A stretch of DNA of 64,000 bases from Tausonia pullulans (Eukaryota; Basidiomycota; Tremellomycetes; Cystofilobasidiales; Mrakiaceae): contig OX637622.1 in assembly GCA_951802195.1 (NCBI GenBank), positions 682,001-746,000 of the forward strand, written 5' to 3'. The notes under the pieces were generated by a model. It had not been told where the DNA came from and searched no databases. It saw nothing but the letters and a program-made list of their open reading frames with translations. A program made the translations under genes and the position numbers. Of this stretch, positions 1 through 13,051 are shown one piece after another. Each line of letters begins with the position of its first letter. Position 1 is the first letter of the stretch.

Positions 1-3000
1 CTCTCAGTGAACATACCTCTGCTCCGGCGTCACCCAACATCGAGGCTCGTCGTCCTTCGCTTCAGAGTGGAGGTCAAGACGCACCTCAGGGTCAGTCCCT
101 CCCTCCCTTTTCCTCGGCTGCTGTCGCTTTCTGACATGCGACGTACCTCAGAGCACGGCTTCCCCCGATCCAAGACGATCGCCTTCGACCCGAACCAAAT
201 CAATCAACCCCACCTGCACGGTGGAAAGTCGCAGGCCGCGGCCAGGCACCTCCCCAGGACGGGCACGATTGAGGACAGCACCGGCGGGATTGGAGGACGG
301 CGGATTACCACGGGCGCGGGCTTTGAACGGAGTATGTACCTGCTGTCTCTGGCGGCGCCTCGGATGTTATCCTGACCATAGCCGTTGCATCCAACAGCCC
401 TCACACGCCGCTCCCAAGTCACCCAAGGCGGCACCGTCCGCGGACCAGGGCTGAGTGTCCCCCGCTCGCAGACGGTCCGATCAACGGCATTCAGCAGCTC
501 GGGCCGCCCGACCAAGCTCTCCGGTTTCGGAGGATTCCCAATGCCGCACGAGATCATCCGCATGGCTTTGGCCAAGTTCTTCCCCAAGGTCGAGCAGAAG
601 ATCACCCGGACGCTTACCATGCAGCCGACGGCAACATTCGCGTCAATCAGAAGTGGGACGGGCTCGATGCGTGCATCGAGGACGATTGGCGGTGGGCTCG
701 AGCCCGTGCCGGTGCCGTACATCTCGTTCGACGCTGTAGTCGGTCGCAACTCACATTTCAAAGATCTAAGTGAGGAGCAGATGGAGGAGCTCGGTGGCGT
801 CGAGTACCGGGCCCTCAAGGTCCTCACTTGGATCGTACCCCTGGTGAATTTGGATCGACCTATTTGTGGCCCTGTGTCCTACCTAACCACTGAACGAACA
901 CCTTTCCATCATAGTACTTCATCGTCCTCCCCCTCACCGGTTTCATCATCATCTGGCCCTATATCAATGCCAAGGGCCGTTACGACGCCGTCTTTGAAGC
1001 CCAGCCTCGCTTGGTTCCCATCGGCTGGTGAGCAGCTTGATTCTTCATCCGCTTGGCCGCGCCGCTCATCTCAATCTTTCCTTCAGGTTCTCGGCCTTCC
1101 AGGTCGTCTCAGCATTCAGCAATACGGGCATGTCGCTCGTTGACACGTCTATGATCCCCTTCCAGACCGCCTACCTTATGATTGCCGTGTGTCGTCCACC
1201 GTCATCCATCGCCCCCTTCACCGAGCGCTGACCTCGTTTCTTTCGCAGTACATTATCATCCTCATCCTCGCAGGAAATACCGCATACGTGAGTCCTGCTC
1301 ATTGTATGGATTTATAGACACACTCTAACCTCTGTCTTCCTTCATAGCCTGTCTTGTTCGTGCGCCCGCTTTGTTTCAACCCGCTTAGCCCTTAGCTGAC
1401 TTTACCCCTATGATCTTTCTCTTGTCAGCCTTCGCTTCACGATGTGATTCCCAAGACGCCCAGATGTCATCATTGTCTAGACTGACCCCTGTGCCCTTCT
1501 TTCAGCTGGGTCATCTCCAAATGCACCTCTCCCACCTCGCGCCTGCATGAGACAACTCGCTTCCTACTGGACCATCCGCGCCGATGCTACGTTTATCTCT
1601 TCCCTTCACATCAAACCTTCTTTCTGCTCTCCATCGTTATCATTATGACGTGAGTCTTGAGCGGACGCATCGTCTGAACCACTCTGACTATAACCCGCTC
1701 TCCCAGGCTCACCGATTGGGTATCCTTCCTTGTTCTGGACATCGGCACTCCGTCAGTAATTCCCTCCTCTCCATTGCCTTGCACTCTCACTGATCCGAGC
1801 GCCCTTGTTCTCAGCGTCATCGAGGCAATCCCCGTCGGGACGCGCATCGCTGCCGCCTTCCTTCAGTCCGCCGCCGTTCGCGCCGCTGGGTTCGCCATTG
1901 TCCCACTCAATTCCCTCGCTCCGGCTGTCAAAGTCCTCTATGCCATCAGTACGTTCCCACGTTTCATGTGCTGAGAGTCCCCTTGCTGACCTGGCAATCC
2001 AGTGATGTACATCTCTGTCTACCCAATCGCTATGAGCGTTCGCGCCACCAACGTCTACGAAGAGCGCAGCCTTGGCGTCTTTGACAACGACTCGGACGAC
2101 TCTGATGAAGAGGAGGAGGAGGAGGAGCTTGCGCGGAAGGATCCTAACAAGGTCGTTGGATGGTCGAGGTACCTCGCGTTCCATGCGCGGCGACAGCTTG
2201 CGTTCGATATTTGGTGGCTTGGTGGGTCGTTGCCCTTGACTACGTGTTTGTGTATGTGTGTGTGTATGTGAATTCTGACATTTTGTTCACAGCGCTCGCG
2301 CTTTGGCTCGTCTGCATCATTGAGCGTAGCAAGATCCTCGATCCGGCGACCGAGTCCTTCTTCAACATTTTCAACATCATGTTGTGAGTCTTTTCCCTTC
2401 CTGAACTATGCTGCACATCAGAGAAACCGCCCATCCTGGGCGCGCCGCGGCGACATGTCTCAGGTGCGGCGCAGGAGATCAACTCTCCACGCGCCGGCGA
2501 CGAGTCAGGCTTTGTCGCAAGGATTTTGCATGCCGACTGCGTCCCTCCTGTTCTACGAGATCGTCGCAGTTGTGGAGCTACATCCCTCACGCATGCATTC
2601 CCTGCAGGCGCGGCGCAGGTCATGCTGTTACCGAGGTGTGCGCTCCTGCTGGCCCACGAATGATCGACTGACAATCTTTTTGCGCTTTTAGCGAGTTGAT
2701 AAGTGGCTATGGCACAGTTGGGCTTTCATTGGGAATTGCGACGGCGAACTATTCGCTTTCCGGCGACTTCAGTACGCTCTCTAAGCTGGTGGTTTGTTTG
2801 GTCATGATCCGTGGCCGCCACCGCGGTCTCCCTGTCGCCATCGACCGCGCCGTTATGCTCCCGAACGAGTTCGAGCACGAGGACAACGCTGCGCTAGAGG
2901 AGACAAGGACGAGGAGGTCAAGGAGGTCGAGGTGAGTCAAAGGTTTATCTGGATGATGGGACGAAGCTGATCGTGCGCTCTCTCTAGCCTGCCCCCGTCT

Positions 3001-3480
3001 GGACCCGAGTATTCTCGCCACGAGCGCCGCGAATCCAACTTTTCATTCCACATGCCTCGACCGACGCGGCCTGGAGGAACCAGCGCCCCTTCTTCGGCAG
3101 CCCAACCCTGGCTTCCGGAGAAGGGCCTCGTCTCAGACCAGGACGAGTCGGCTCTCGCCGACGATGACGAGCCTGCCTCCTATGTGCTTCCTCCGCCTCG
3201 GTCGACGGCTTCGCATCAACTGTCGTCCAACGGTCCTCCAACTTCGTCAATGACGGCCGATTCGGGACATCCCGACCCGCCAACTGGGCACGACCACGCC
3301 CACCCGCGCGACCGCCAACCTCTTGTCCACCACACGCTCCACTCGCATGTTCGGGCCGGCGACGCACGGACGGGGGGAGCATTGACACCCGTCAGGGAGG
3401 TCCAGAGCAGTGTGGGAGGACATGAGGTTGGGGAGATGGAGAGTGGGAACAATGAGAGGTCGCCCTCGCCTTTGAGCTAG
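1..3480 (+). CDS. TRK1: Trk-type potassium transporter, C-terminal part (5' end outside window)
   Basis: This gene encodes a plasma-membrane K+ uptake protein of the Trk/TrkH family. The window opens inside the long cytosolic loop, and the conserved part begins around 720 with VGRNSHFKDLSEEQMEELGG, a fungal Trk hallmark before the second half of the channel. Downstream are the pore-loop segments SNTGMSL (about 1110), AAVRAAGF (about 1875) and GYGTVGLS (about 2705), alternating with hydrophobic helices. After the last helix comes a hydrophilic, Pro/Ser-rich cytosolic tail ending in SPSPLS and a stop at 3478-3480. The gene is split by about a dozen short introns (for example 842-912, 1028-1086, 2386-2691 and 2934-2987), with GTGAGT-like donors. 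An acidic stretch (DNDSDDSDEEEEEEE, about 2085-2130) sits in an intracellular loop. The N-terminal pore units lie upstream of the window. Family assignment is firm; exon borders are approximate. Confidence 0.93.
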
Positions 3481-3875
3481 CACGAAGTATCGATGAAAGT
3501 GAACTTTCGCTTTGATGCTTTGATGCTTGGCTTCAATCATAGACTGTACATCTGATCTGTTGAATGAGCCTTCACGAAAACAATATTGATTCAGATCTCA
3601 GCCGGAAGTTACCCGATGGTTCACTATCCCTATGGGTTGCTCCTCACCCTTCCGCCTCCGCCTCATACAACCTTCTCCTTGTGATAGAGTGTTTTTTTTC
3701 TTCCATGCTAATGCCGCTCGTTGAAATGTCGGGTGCGAGGTCCGACACAGCAACGGAGAACTAGAGGACTTACTCCACGCGGCCGTCCATCCATGCACAG
3801 ATCGGGTCCCACCTGCCGAAGACGAAGCATCCCTCGATCAAGAGCGCTGGTTGCGTGGCACGCCGCGATGCAGAC

Positions 3876-3985
3876 CTATTTCTTGCTCTTCAGTTTCTTG
3901 GTTTGACGACGGTAGTAGGCGAGGACAAGGAAGGAGGCGAGGCCGGCAGCGATGGGACGAGACTGGGAGAACAGCGTAAGCCCAC
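3876..3985 (-). CDS. possible last exon of a small membrane protein
   Basis: On the minus strand a short open stretch follows a plausible TAACTAG acceptor. It reads GLTLFSQSRPIAAGLASFLV and then a very basic tail, YYRRQTKKLKSKK, followed by a stop at 3876-3878. One hydrophobic segment followed by a Lys/Arg tail is typical of small single-span or tail-anchored proteins. Upstream exons could lie around 4040-4270, where GT-AG pairs are visible, but no single gene model is compelling. I do not recognise the protein. Confidence 0.3.
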
Positions 3986-5171
3986 CTAGTTACACCTTCC
4001 CCTAGTCCTCTACTAACCTCATTTCAACTAGGCTCAATCGAGGAACCGAAGGATTTGCGCTTTATTTTTCATCTTGCCTCGTCCAGCAGTCATAGTCGAA
4101 GATGGCGGATTGACCGCGATCTGCAAGGCCAATGAGTGATGGATCGGATCAGATGCGAGCCCGAGAGCTAAGCGATGTCACGTTGTCTTACGCTTGACGA
4201 GACGATATTGCCGATGGACTGGGGTCTCTATTAGAAGCTCAGGTCACGAGACAAGAAAATGAGCTTCAGCTAAGAGAACTGCAATGTAGCTATTGAGAGC
4301 CGCTTGCCTACCTCGCAGTGTTGAGCAGCAACGCTCAAAACAGGCCGACTAGGGGTATTGGTGGCGATGAGAGCCTTTATGCTCATCAAGGTCTCTGATC
4401 AACAGCGTGTAATAGTCAAGCGGGACTTCCTGTGTCATTTTGGGCCAGGCTGTATTGAATTGGGACACGATAGAGGACGCGCCACCTGCAGCCGAGGGGG
4501 GAGCGTCTGGTTGGCCACAATCAATAATGGCGCTCGTCATGAAGAACATCGAAGGCTCATCTCTGGAAAGTGTAGTGATGACCCTCATCACGTGGAGGGA
4601 CGTATGGAAATTGCCATGGTGGTACAAAGGGAAGATATGGAGGTCGCCCATCACGAAAGAACGGACGGGTAGATGCTGATTGACCCCCGCTTGTAGGCGT
4701 TCGAGCGTTGGACACTGCTTGCTTATTCTTAGGTATGTCTTTCCGCAGCCAGGTTAAAGGGAGGTTGGTCATGAGTTAGAGACGATGGTTGAGTGGAGCA
4801 GATCGGCCCTAGTGCTCCCCTTGGGCTCAGCGAGGAATCTGGATTCGTGTTCATCTAAGCATCAGGCATGGTCTCATTCGATTGAGCTACGGAGAGAATT
4901 GCGAATGGACCAAGTAGTTGTTATCGTTTGTGTGATTCGCTCAGCCATGGGATCGAGGGACGCTGGCCAATGGCCACCGATCAGCCGCTACCTTACTGGG
5001 TGGTGGCCTGCAGCCAGCTAGAGTCGCTGGAAAGCCCATATCTTGCACGGGGGTCTCTCTAGTCGAAACAAGCTGACACGATGCCTGCACATATTTACTG
5101 ACATTGACGTCTCTATAGCAAAGTATAGCATCTCTGGCCCTTTACCAGACCTCTTACATACATCCAGCTCA
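3986..5171. other. intergenic stretch with no assignable gene
   Basis: This stretch lies between the convergent ends of the Trk gene and the flippase gene. The open frames on both strands are short, lack family motifs and overlap one another. Splice-like signals on the minus strand around 4040-4270 could belong to 5' exons of the small membrane ORF at 3876-3985. Otherwise I see nothing. Confidence 0.5.
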
Positions 5172-8100
5172 TCACAGTCCCGTCGGAGCCTGGCGGGAAA
5201 GCACAATTAAAGGTGTCAGGGAGTTCGTCCGATGTCCGACACCGGCCTCCTCCGCTCACCTGCTTGGTCGTGTCGTAGCTTCGAATGAGGTTCGTCTGGT
5301 CCTGCGCTCCACCCTCGGTCTGGCTGAAGGCAAATCCACGACTCCGGCGGAGACGCTGGGTAGCGCGTACCTTCTTGATGGCCTTTTGGAACTGTTCCTC
5401 CCGCGGACGGTAATCGCTGAGGTTATATTTTTGCTGAAGGAACGGGGGAAAGGTCAGCGGCAGACAAAGGCCGATTGCTGGAGAAGTGCACGGACAATCT
5501 CCTGAACGATGTGGTAAGACTGAGGGTTGGCCGTCCGGGTGTAGCTGATCGTTCGCCAGGGTGTCAGTCGGACGATGGGACGAAAGAAAGCGACAGGAAA
5601 CAAAGCGGGACGCACTACTTCCATACGTAGTCCCTCGTGAGCGCGATGACCGGGAAGAGGATGAGACAGAAGTAGACGGTGCCGTCACCCCAAATGCGGG
5701 GCACGATACCAAAGTACTCGCGCGAGACGTGGGTAAGGGGGGCAATGAGGGCGTAGAGCGGGAGGAAGGCCATAGTGAAGAGGAAAGATCCCGGGATGGC
5801 TGGTTTGGGAGGTCAGTGGAAATCACCAGACTGTGGGCACCAAGGGATATAATGCACTTACCAGCGAGTGTGTACTTCGTCCAGAGACTGACAGTCAAGG
5901 GTCAGATTGGGTGGATCCGCGAAACAAGAGGCAGACTGGCTACTTACTCGGAGACCAGCGCCGCCTTGCCGAGAACAGTGAGGAGGACTGTGAGGTAAAG
6001 GGTCGTACCCCAGACCCAGTGGCCGCCAACAAGGCCATCGTTTCCAATGAGACCTCCCCACAGGACGAGGAGCGAGAGGATGAAAAGGAGCTGGGAAGAA
6101 ATTTAGTACTTCACACCTCCTCGACGCATCGGGAGTCTGAGCGTATTCATAACTCACAAGACTGTGGTAAATGGCGTTCGCCATCCAGAGCCAGAATGCC
6201 TTGGCGGAGAAGAAGTAATTCTTCTGGCCGAGGTGGTAGAGCTGTGGGTATCGGTCAAGCATGCGCGCCGAAACGAACTGGTCGAAGATGCCGATGACCA
6301 GCGGGGGAAGCAGGGTGAAGACGACATTATAGAATGAGAGCGTCCATGACTCGTAGGCGATCTGACCCGAGAAGTTGTTGAAGAAGGAGTACTGTTGGAG
6401 CCGTATTTCATCAGCAAGATAAACCCGGAAGCGAGAGAGCGAGAGCACAAACGTAGAACTGCGTCATGTACAGGACAATATTCTTGTAGAATGAGTCTAG
6501 GAAAACAAGAATCAGCGAAGTCACTGAGTTTGTGCCAGTCTGCACGAGCCAAAGACGCAGATTTACATAAGATGAGCTTCGAGAGGCGCTGGTAACTCCA
6601 GGCGCCGTGAACGAGGAGTAGCTTCTTGAGGTACCGGAATTGAGAAATGGCAACATCCGACGACCGAGCGGCTTGCAAACCCTACATTGCAAAGAGACCT
6701 TCAGCGCCCGGACAAGGCGACGTTCGAAGGAAAGAGCATACCTCAACTCCCGAAATTCCAACACCAACGTGGGCGGCCTGGATCATTGGCACATCGTTGG
6801 CACCGTCACCGATGGCAAGGAGGATAGCTGAAGTGTTGGTCTTGACGAGCTTGACGACGAGAGCCTTCTGCAGCGGCGAAACACGGCCTAGAGTACGGAG
6901 AGGGCGTTAGTAATGCGGTGTCTTTAGTTGGGCCGTGGTCATAAACGCACAGCAGACAACAGCCTAAGAAACAAAGGAGTCAATTCAGCCTCGCAACGAT
7001 AGGCCCACGACAGACGGGGTAGAAACCAACCTTGCACATCAGGGCGAGCTCTAGGAAGACCATGGACAGCTCCTTCTCGAGCGCAAACGTCAGGCTTTTG
7101 CCATCTGTGTTTCTCGTCGTCAGCGATGATTGAGTGAGGCAGACAAATATGAACCCACCGATGATAAGAGCGAGATCTTCGTTATCGCCAGAGGTGCGCT
7201 GGTTCTTAATGGCCTGGAGCCGCTTGTTGAGGAACTGCTCTGTCTCATGCGCGGTCTCTTCGTTGACAACGACCTGAAAAAACGAAAGCAATCACGTCCT
7301 TGTCAGCGGTGGTCGCTTGAATACCACTGCCAGTCGTACGTACGAGGTTCATGGATTCAGTGATGAGCCGGCACGAAAGTCCAATGTTGATGGCTGTCTC
7401 TTGTCGGTCGCCCGTAAGAACCCAAACTTTGATACCCGCCTGCTGAAGCGTGTGAATTGCGTCGGGAACGCCGTCCTGGAGCTTGTCCTCGATGGCGGTC
7501 GCTCCCAACAACTGGAGGTCCTTCTCAATGAGCTCGGCGACGTTGTCCAGCGCCTCACCGCGATCGGTGATCTGCGCGGCGGCCCGGTTGAACAACTCGG
7601 ACCACTCGCGGTACTCCATGAGCGGGATCTCACGCCAGGCTAGACAGAGCGTTCGAAGACCCTCGGTCGCGTAATCCTTGTCAAAATAAGACGGCCAAGC
7701 TCGAAATGTCAGTGCTAATTTTTCCTCTTGCAATGTGTCGAGAACCTAGCAAGCACCTCAAGATGGGACATGGTCGCCTCCACCAACGGATTATTGGCTG
7801 CGAGCCGCTCAAAGATAACCGTGTCGGCGCCCTTGGTGTAGAGCTTAATTCGGCCGTCGGGGCCACGGACGATGGTAGACATGCGCTTGCGTGTCGAGTT
7901 GAACTCGCAAACGTTGAGAATCTCGTACTCGCACGACTCGCCTTGAATGTCGACAAAGATAGACTTAGGCTTGCGGGTCTGTAAAAAAGAACGGTGCCTA
8001 GTTTTAGTTGACCTCGTGACGACGAATAATAGGGCAAAGGGGACGAACGTGGAATCTGTAGCCGAGCAGCTCGGCCCCAGAGACGAGAGCCGCCTCGTCA

Positions 8101-10968
8101 GGACTGGAAGCTTGATAGACCATTTTGCCGTCCTTGATCTCCGGGATAACTGTGTGGCAGACGGCGAGAAGGGCAAGGAACTCCCTCCGAATGTCGCCCT
8201 CGCGATCGTCCGTCGTCGCCAGTCGACGAAGCTCGTCGAATGTCTGCTGACCGCCAATCCACGAGCCGTCCGGGCCGCGTTCGCCGCGCTTGGCGTCCTC
8301 GACGACGTCGGCATACTCAACGCCGCCGATAGTGCACTGCCGGAATTCCATCTCGTTGCACGTGAGCGTACCTGTCTTGTCCGAAAAGATGTACTCAATC
8401 TGGCCGAGTTCCTCGACGAGGGACGACGTCCGGCAGAGAGCGGGCGTGTCGGACTTGGCGTAATACATATCGAGATCTGAATTAATGAGCTGAGCCTGCT
8501 GATACTTGACGACCTCCATGGTGACGATGAGGGAGATGGGGATAAGGTTGTTGTAGAGAATGATGAAGGTCAGGATGTCCTCGACGAACTGCCGGATCTT
8601 GCTGCCGGAGACATCGCCGCGGAGGTACCATTGAGCCTTGGAGTAGACCCAGGACCTGATACTGGAGCCGATGGTCGAAGCGAGGGAGAGGACAACGAGG
8701 GCAATAAAGAGGAAGGCAATCTGTCGGTTGACCTGGCGCTCAACGGCAGTCCGCTTGATCGGGGCGGCGCTAGAGAGAAGGGAGTGAATCGCTGGAGCAC
8801 GAAAAGGATCTAAGCCACACACTCACGTCGCGTTCCTCATGAGCTTGGTCTGCTTTCCGGCAACGACGACGAGGCCGTAGACCCAGCCGGTATTCCTAAT
8901 CTGAGCCCCTCGGAGTAGGAGCTGGTCCGGACCGAGCGGAAGCGGGGCCTCAGCGCCGATGTTGAGCGTGCCAGTGTAGGTGTGGAGGGAGGCATTGGGC
9001 GCCTCGGAGAGAACGTGGCCTTGGAGGGCAGCGATCGATTGAGGGGTGATGAGAGGGCTCGTACGGGGGAGAGCCTGCTTGATCTTGAGGTTGGTCTCTC
9101 TGGCGATATGTAGAGCGAGGTAAAATTAGTCGCCGGCGAGATATTATGGGTGTATCAAGAATGGGGCGCACCCATCAAGATTGGACGTCTCGACGTAACA
9201 AAGACCCTCCGGTTCGCTAGAGCTGATGAGGACAAGATCGGCAGGGATAAAGTCATCCTTCTCCAACCGGACGAGGTTGCCGACGTGGATGCGCTTCCAG
9301 GGAACATCGACAAAATGTGAGGTCGCTGCATCGAGGACTTTGGCGAGACGGTTGTTGAGAGACTTGTCCGAAGCGTGACGTTTCTAAAAGTTTATAAAAG
9401 AGGTAAGCCATCGAGTTGCGGCAGGGTAAGTCCGCCGATAGTTACGCACGAGATCTTCTTCCACCTCCTTGAAGGCAGAGGCAAGCAGAACGAGAGCGAG
9501 CGGGAGAATGGTCGTGTAGCGATTCGTAGGCGAGACCCCAGGGACCTGTTGGATGATGGCTGAAGAGGGAAACTGTTCGTCAGAGCATTGGACCTAACAT
9601 GCATATAGAGATTCAACGCACCAGTGAACAGGAAGAAAACATTGGCGGCCTTGCTGAATTGCTCTGTGATTTTGGAAGAGGTCGGTCTTGTCAGATTGGC
9701 TGCGCCTGCCTCCTGCATGTACCCTCGCTAGTGACAAGACTGACCATAGAAGAAGATAAAGAGGAAGGTGACCGGGTTGTATTTCCCCGTGCTGACGCTG
9801 TTGCGCTCAAAGTCGCCTCCGCCGCCTTCCGCGTTGAGCGTAACGCGCCTCGGGACGCCCTCATCGACACCCTTAGCCCGCCATTCTTGCCAGGCCTCCT
9901 TGATGTTGACCTTCTTCCACCAAGGTCTCCGCAAGGATGACCGAGCGCGTCGACCTCGCGCTGGGGACGACTCTTGCTGGCCGTAGTCGTCACCGAAGGA
10001 GTAGGACGACGCGCCTGCAGGAGGGGCCGCCGCCGAGGTCAACGGCAGATCGGCCTCAATCGATTTGGACGCGCCGTAACGGTTGGTACCGCTGCCTGAG
10101 GCGGCGGCAGGACCGGTATAGCCCAGCGGAGCGGCAAGGATGCTAGGAGAGGCGGACCGGAAGTCCTCGTCGTCGTCATCGTCGCTGAAAGGATGACATG
10201 TCGAATCAGCCAATGGGATCCTGCAGAGGAGAGAATGTTTCTCAAGATTTTATGTCGTGCGCAAGCAGTAAGTCCTCAGAGGGAAGGGACATAGACAGCC
10301 TTAGACCTCATCTGTCTGAGGAGGCGGGCGTGAGTCGCGCCGCGCATCGGTCTTGCGCGTATTCCAAACGCGCCCCAACGGCGTTTGAAGGACGATATCC
10401 GCCCCAGAGTCGAATGTTCCCTCGCCGAGGGACCAAACCAAGACTGGAACGCGAGATACCGACTGAAGAGCCAAGAGGGCGCCTCGTCGTGCAAGCTAGG
10501 CGCGACCCGGCTGGCTGACGCGCGATGATGCAGTGCGCGCTACCCCAAGGCGACCGCAAGATGCGGACGAGAACAAGCACTCACAAGAAGGGACTGCAAA
10601 TGAACAGAACAGACAAAGTCATATCAGTTATTCTGCCGATACTCTTGTCCTCTGATCTTAGGAAACAAGACGTACTCGAGCTGCTTGGTCGCTTGCTTAG
10701 GGGAATCATCGAACGGGTTGCGCGCCTCGGCGAACGGGTCCATGGGACTCTGACTGGCCCAATTTGACTGCTTATCATCCGCTTGTCAGCTTGTTCGATC
10801 AAACAAGACCGACACCTGCGCTCGGGATTTGGCTGAATGATCGACGCGCTTGTCCGGGGACGGCAGAACACGCACCTGACGAGAAGGGGCGCCGCTGACT
10901 TCGATGGGTTGGAGGACGTCGGCGAAGGGGTCGTCCTCTGGGTCCGAAGCGCCCTTAAAGCGTGGCAT
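5172..10968 (-). CDS. DRS2: P4-ATPase aminophospholipid flippase, Drs2 type
   Basis: The product is a phospholipid-translocating P4-ATPase that flips phosphatidylserine and phosphatidylethanolamine to the cytosolic leaflet, in Drs2's case at the trans-Golgi. Diagnostic motifs in order are: an acidic N-terminus with repeated DPF (residues 1-40), the A-domain LDGETNLK (about 9170), the P4-type [12 protein letters not shown] helix (about 8520), the phosphorylation site [11 protein letters not shown] (about 8370), the nucleotide-binding KGAD (about 7830), [13 protein letters not shown] (about 7400), [20 protein letters not shown] (about 6800) and the ten-helix membrane domain. The last coding exon follows an acceptor near 5190 and ends YDTTKQAPTGL, as in Drs2 orthologues; reading through that donor instead would extend the frame to 5113. 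There are at least 14 introns. The start at 10968 gives [17 protein letters not shown]. The partner would be a Cdc50-type subunit, which is not in this window. It could be a close Drs2 paralogue. Confidence 0.95.
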
Positions 10969-11429
10969 CCAGCGTTAAATTGGGGAGGGTGAGAGGAAGG
11001 CGAATGCAAGAGGTCGTCGGGGTCGGGCGGTAGCGGTGACGTCCAAGGAGAAAGGGAGGGGATCCGCTCGCTTGCGAAGCAGTAAGGGAGTTCAGAGACG
11101 TGTGGCGTTGGCCTAGTATGTCTCCGTTTACACACAAGGGGTCAACTGACGAGCGATAGGAATGATTGAGCGCGTTGGTGGCCGGACGCGCTGGGTCGGA
11201 TGACGAGGAGTGTGAGGGTTGGCGGAGAATGACGGCGGGTCAAGGTGAGGAACAAGCGAGCGAGACGAGGAGGCCAGCGCGGTTGTCACGGGTTCGTAGC
11301 ACCAACTCATCTCTAACTCCGTTTGCAGGGACAATCCAAGCCGCATGGGTTAGAGAAACATCAATGACAAGTAAGCAAAGGATTAAGATTACGCCAACGA
11401 TACAGAAGCAAGCAAATCCCTGCGCTCCA
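10969..11429. other. flippase leader and 3' flank of the EI24-type gene
   Basis: This is a 460-base gap between two minus-strand genes. It holds the presumed 5' leader of the flippase gene and the 3' untranslated region of the next gene. No coding motif is visible on either strand. Confidence 0.5.
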
Positions 11430-12666
11430 TTAGAGTTCCTTCTTACGGCCACCTTTGATATCCCTTTCGCCCTCGACAACCTTGCCCTGCTTCTTCTCCA
11501 GGTCCGCCGCAAGAAGTGCAGCCCCGACCTGGTTCGAATACCCAAAGACAACAGGTCCGACGATGGGGATGAGTTGGAGTAGAAGGGAGACGAGTCCGAA
11601 CGCCGTGTACGCTCCTCGGTGGTCCCGCACAAATTTCTTCTTCTGAGTAGCATCAAGCTTCTTGAGCTGGATGAGGAGGAGGAAGATATTTATGGTTGTC
11701 AGTGATGAGCTTCCGATTTGACCCGCCCGCCGGTACCTGGCGAACCTGGTGGAAGCGCGCCATCTGATTTGGTCCCTCTTCGACCGCATTCATAGCAAAG
11801 AAGACGGGCGTTCCAACGAGCGGGATGGCGTTGAGCGGAATAGTCATTATGTACTTGACGATCGCTTCGGGCTTGAACCGATTGAGCGGCTGGGTGAGGA
11901 GCTTGCCGAGCTTCTTACCGCCCTTGCTCGCGACGCTCTGACTTTGCTGCTCCTGCTGCCCAGAGATCTCGCGGCCTTGGGCGACGAGCGAATCAAGGCC
12001 ATTGAGGAGAAGAGTCTGGTCAAAGGTGTCGGTGAGGGTGTCGGCGAGAATGAAGTTCTTGAGGATGAGGTTGATGATCTGAGGCAGCCCCGTCGTTCTT
12101 CAGCAGGCGGTCTGTATGTGGAATAAGCAGCCGTGCGACTCACAAAGCCAGCTTCTCCCAGACAGACACCGACAGCGGTAACGAAGCCTAAGGGTCCTGT
12201 GATGAGTGGCAGATAACGACGTCGATTAGCAAGGGCTTGAGATGGCTCATTCCGAGGGCGAAGGACCCACCCAGCTGGACAACCGAGAGCACAGCCGCCT
12301 GAGGCAGATAGAGGAAGGTGAATACGGCTGCCAGGACCGCGGCACTGACGGCGAGCGAAGGCAGGATGAGTCGCATCTGTGGGCGGTCGTGATCAGTTCA
12401 ACGCGTTGGCTTCTAGTTCAGATTGGATCTCATACAAGCGGTTCTCGTAGACGTTCATGGGACCAGAAATAGGTGATACCACGAATGGGATAGAGCCAAC
12501 CAAAGCTAATCACAAGTTTAAAGAGTGTGAGCAAAATGGAGGATGACGCGCATGATGGAACGAACGACGGGAGGAGAAAGCGGCCGACTGACGATGTGAC
12601 AGCCTCGTGGGCCTGAATAACGGACTCTCGGAAGAGTGACTGGGCTTTTAGCTGGAGCGAGGACAT
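11430..12666 (-). CDS. EI24/Rrt8-family membrane protein
   Basis: This is a multi-span membrane protein of the EI24 superfamily, which in fungi includes the outer-spore-wall and lipid-droplet proteins Rrt8, Lds1 and Lds2. The N-terminus MSSLQLKAQSLFRESVIQAH is followed by GWLYPIRGITYFWSHERL, a family signature. Two hydrophobic hairpins follow (about 12350-12240 and 12180-12060). Then come a Gln/Ser-rich cytosolic loop, IPLNAIPLVGTPVFFAMNAV and RDHRGAYTAFGLVSLLLQLI PIVGP, typical of the C-terminal half. The chain ends in RKKEL. That is a KKXX dilysine signal, known in other proteins for COPI retrieval to the ER, so ER or lipid-droplet-associated ER residence is likely (inference). There are four or five introns, and the start at 12666 is the only in-frame Met of the first exon. 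Its exact function in this lineage is unknown. Confidence 0.85.
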
Positions 12667-13051
12667 GTTTGTGGTGATGGTTGGGGTGGAAAGAGAAAAT
12701 GCAGAGAGGAAGAGCAGGCGAAAGAAGTGGTGACGTCGGCCTGTCTGTCCCCTTTACCCTTCCGCACGCGTCATCATCGACCCGGAATTTCGCTTCCTCG
12801 ACTCGCTCATCATGCAGGCAAACACGAGAAAGGGCCCATCCGAAAGGCCAGGCCAAAGCCCAACCCCCTCATCGCCAGAAGGAGAGAGAGCGGGAGCAGG
12901 TGAGCTTAGTCCCATTAACGATGCGTCCAGCTAGACAGGGCTGAACGACGAACTCGCGCGCGCACGTAGCCGACTCTTTGACACTGCATCCATGCCTATT
13001 TCTATTCAAAGGGAACCATGGATTACGCCTCAGATCTAGTTCCTTTTCCCT
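12667..13051. other. pyrimidine-rich leader of the EI24-type gene and 3' flank
   Basis: Just upstream of the ATG at 12666 the minus strand reads mostly C and T for about 80 bases, as at most genes in this window. The rest of the gap shows no gene. Confidence 0.45.

Noticed and set aside
204-827. 207-codon minus-strand open frame
   Set aside because: It is antisense to conserved Trk exons, and the translation has no motif.
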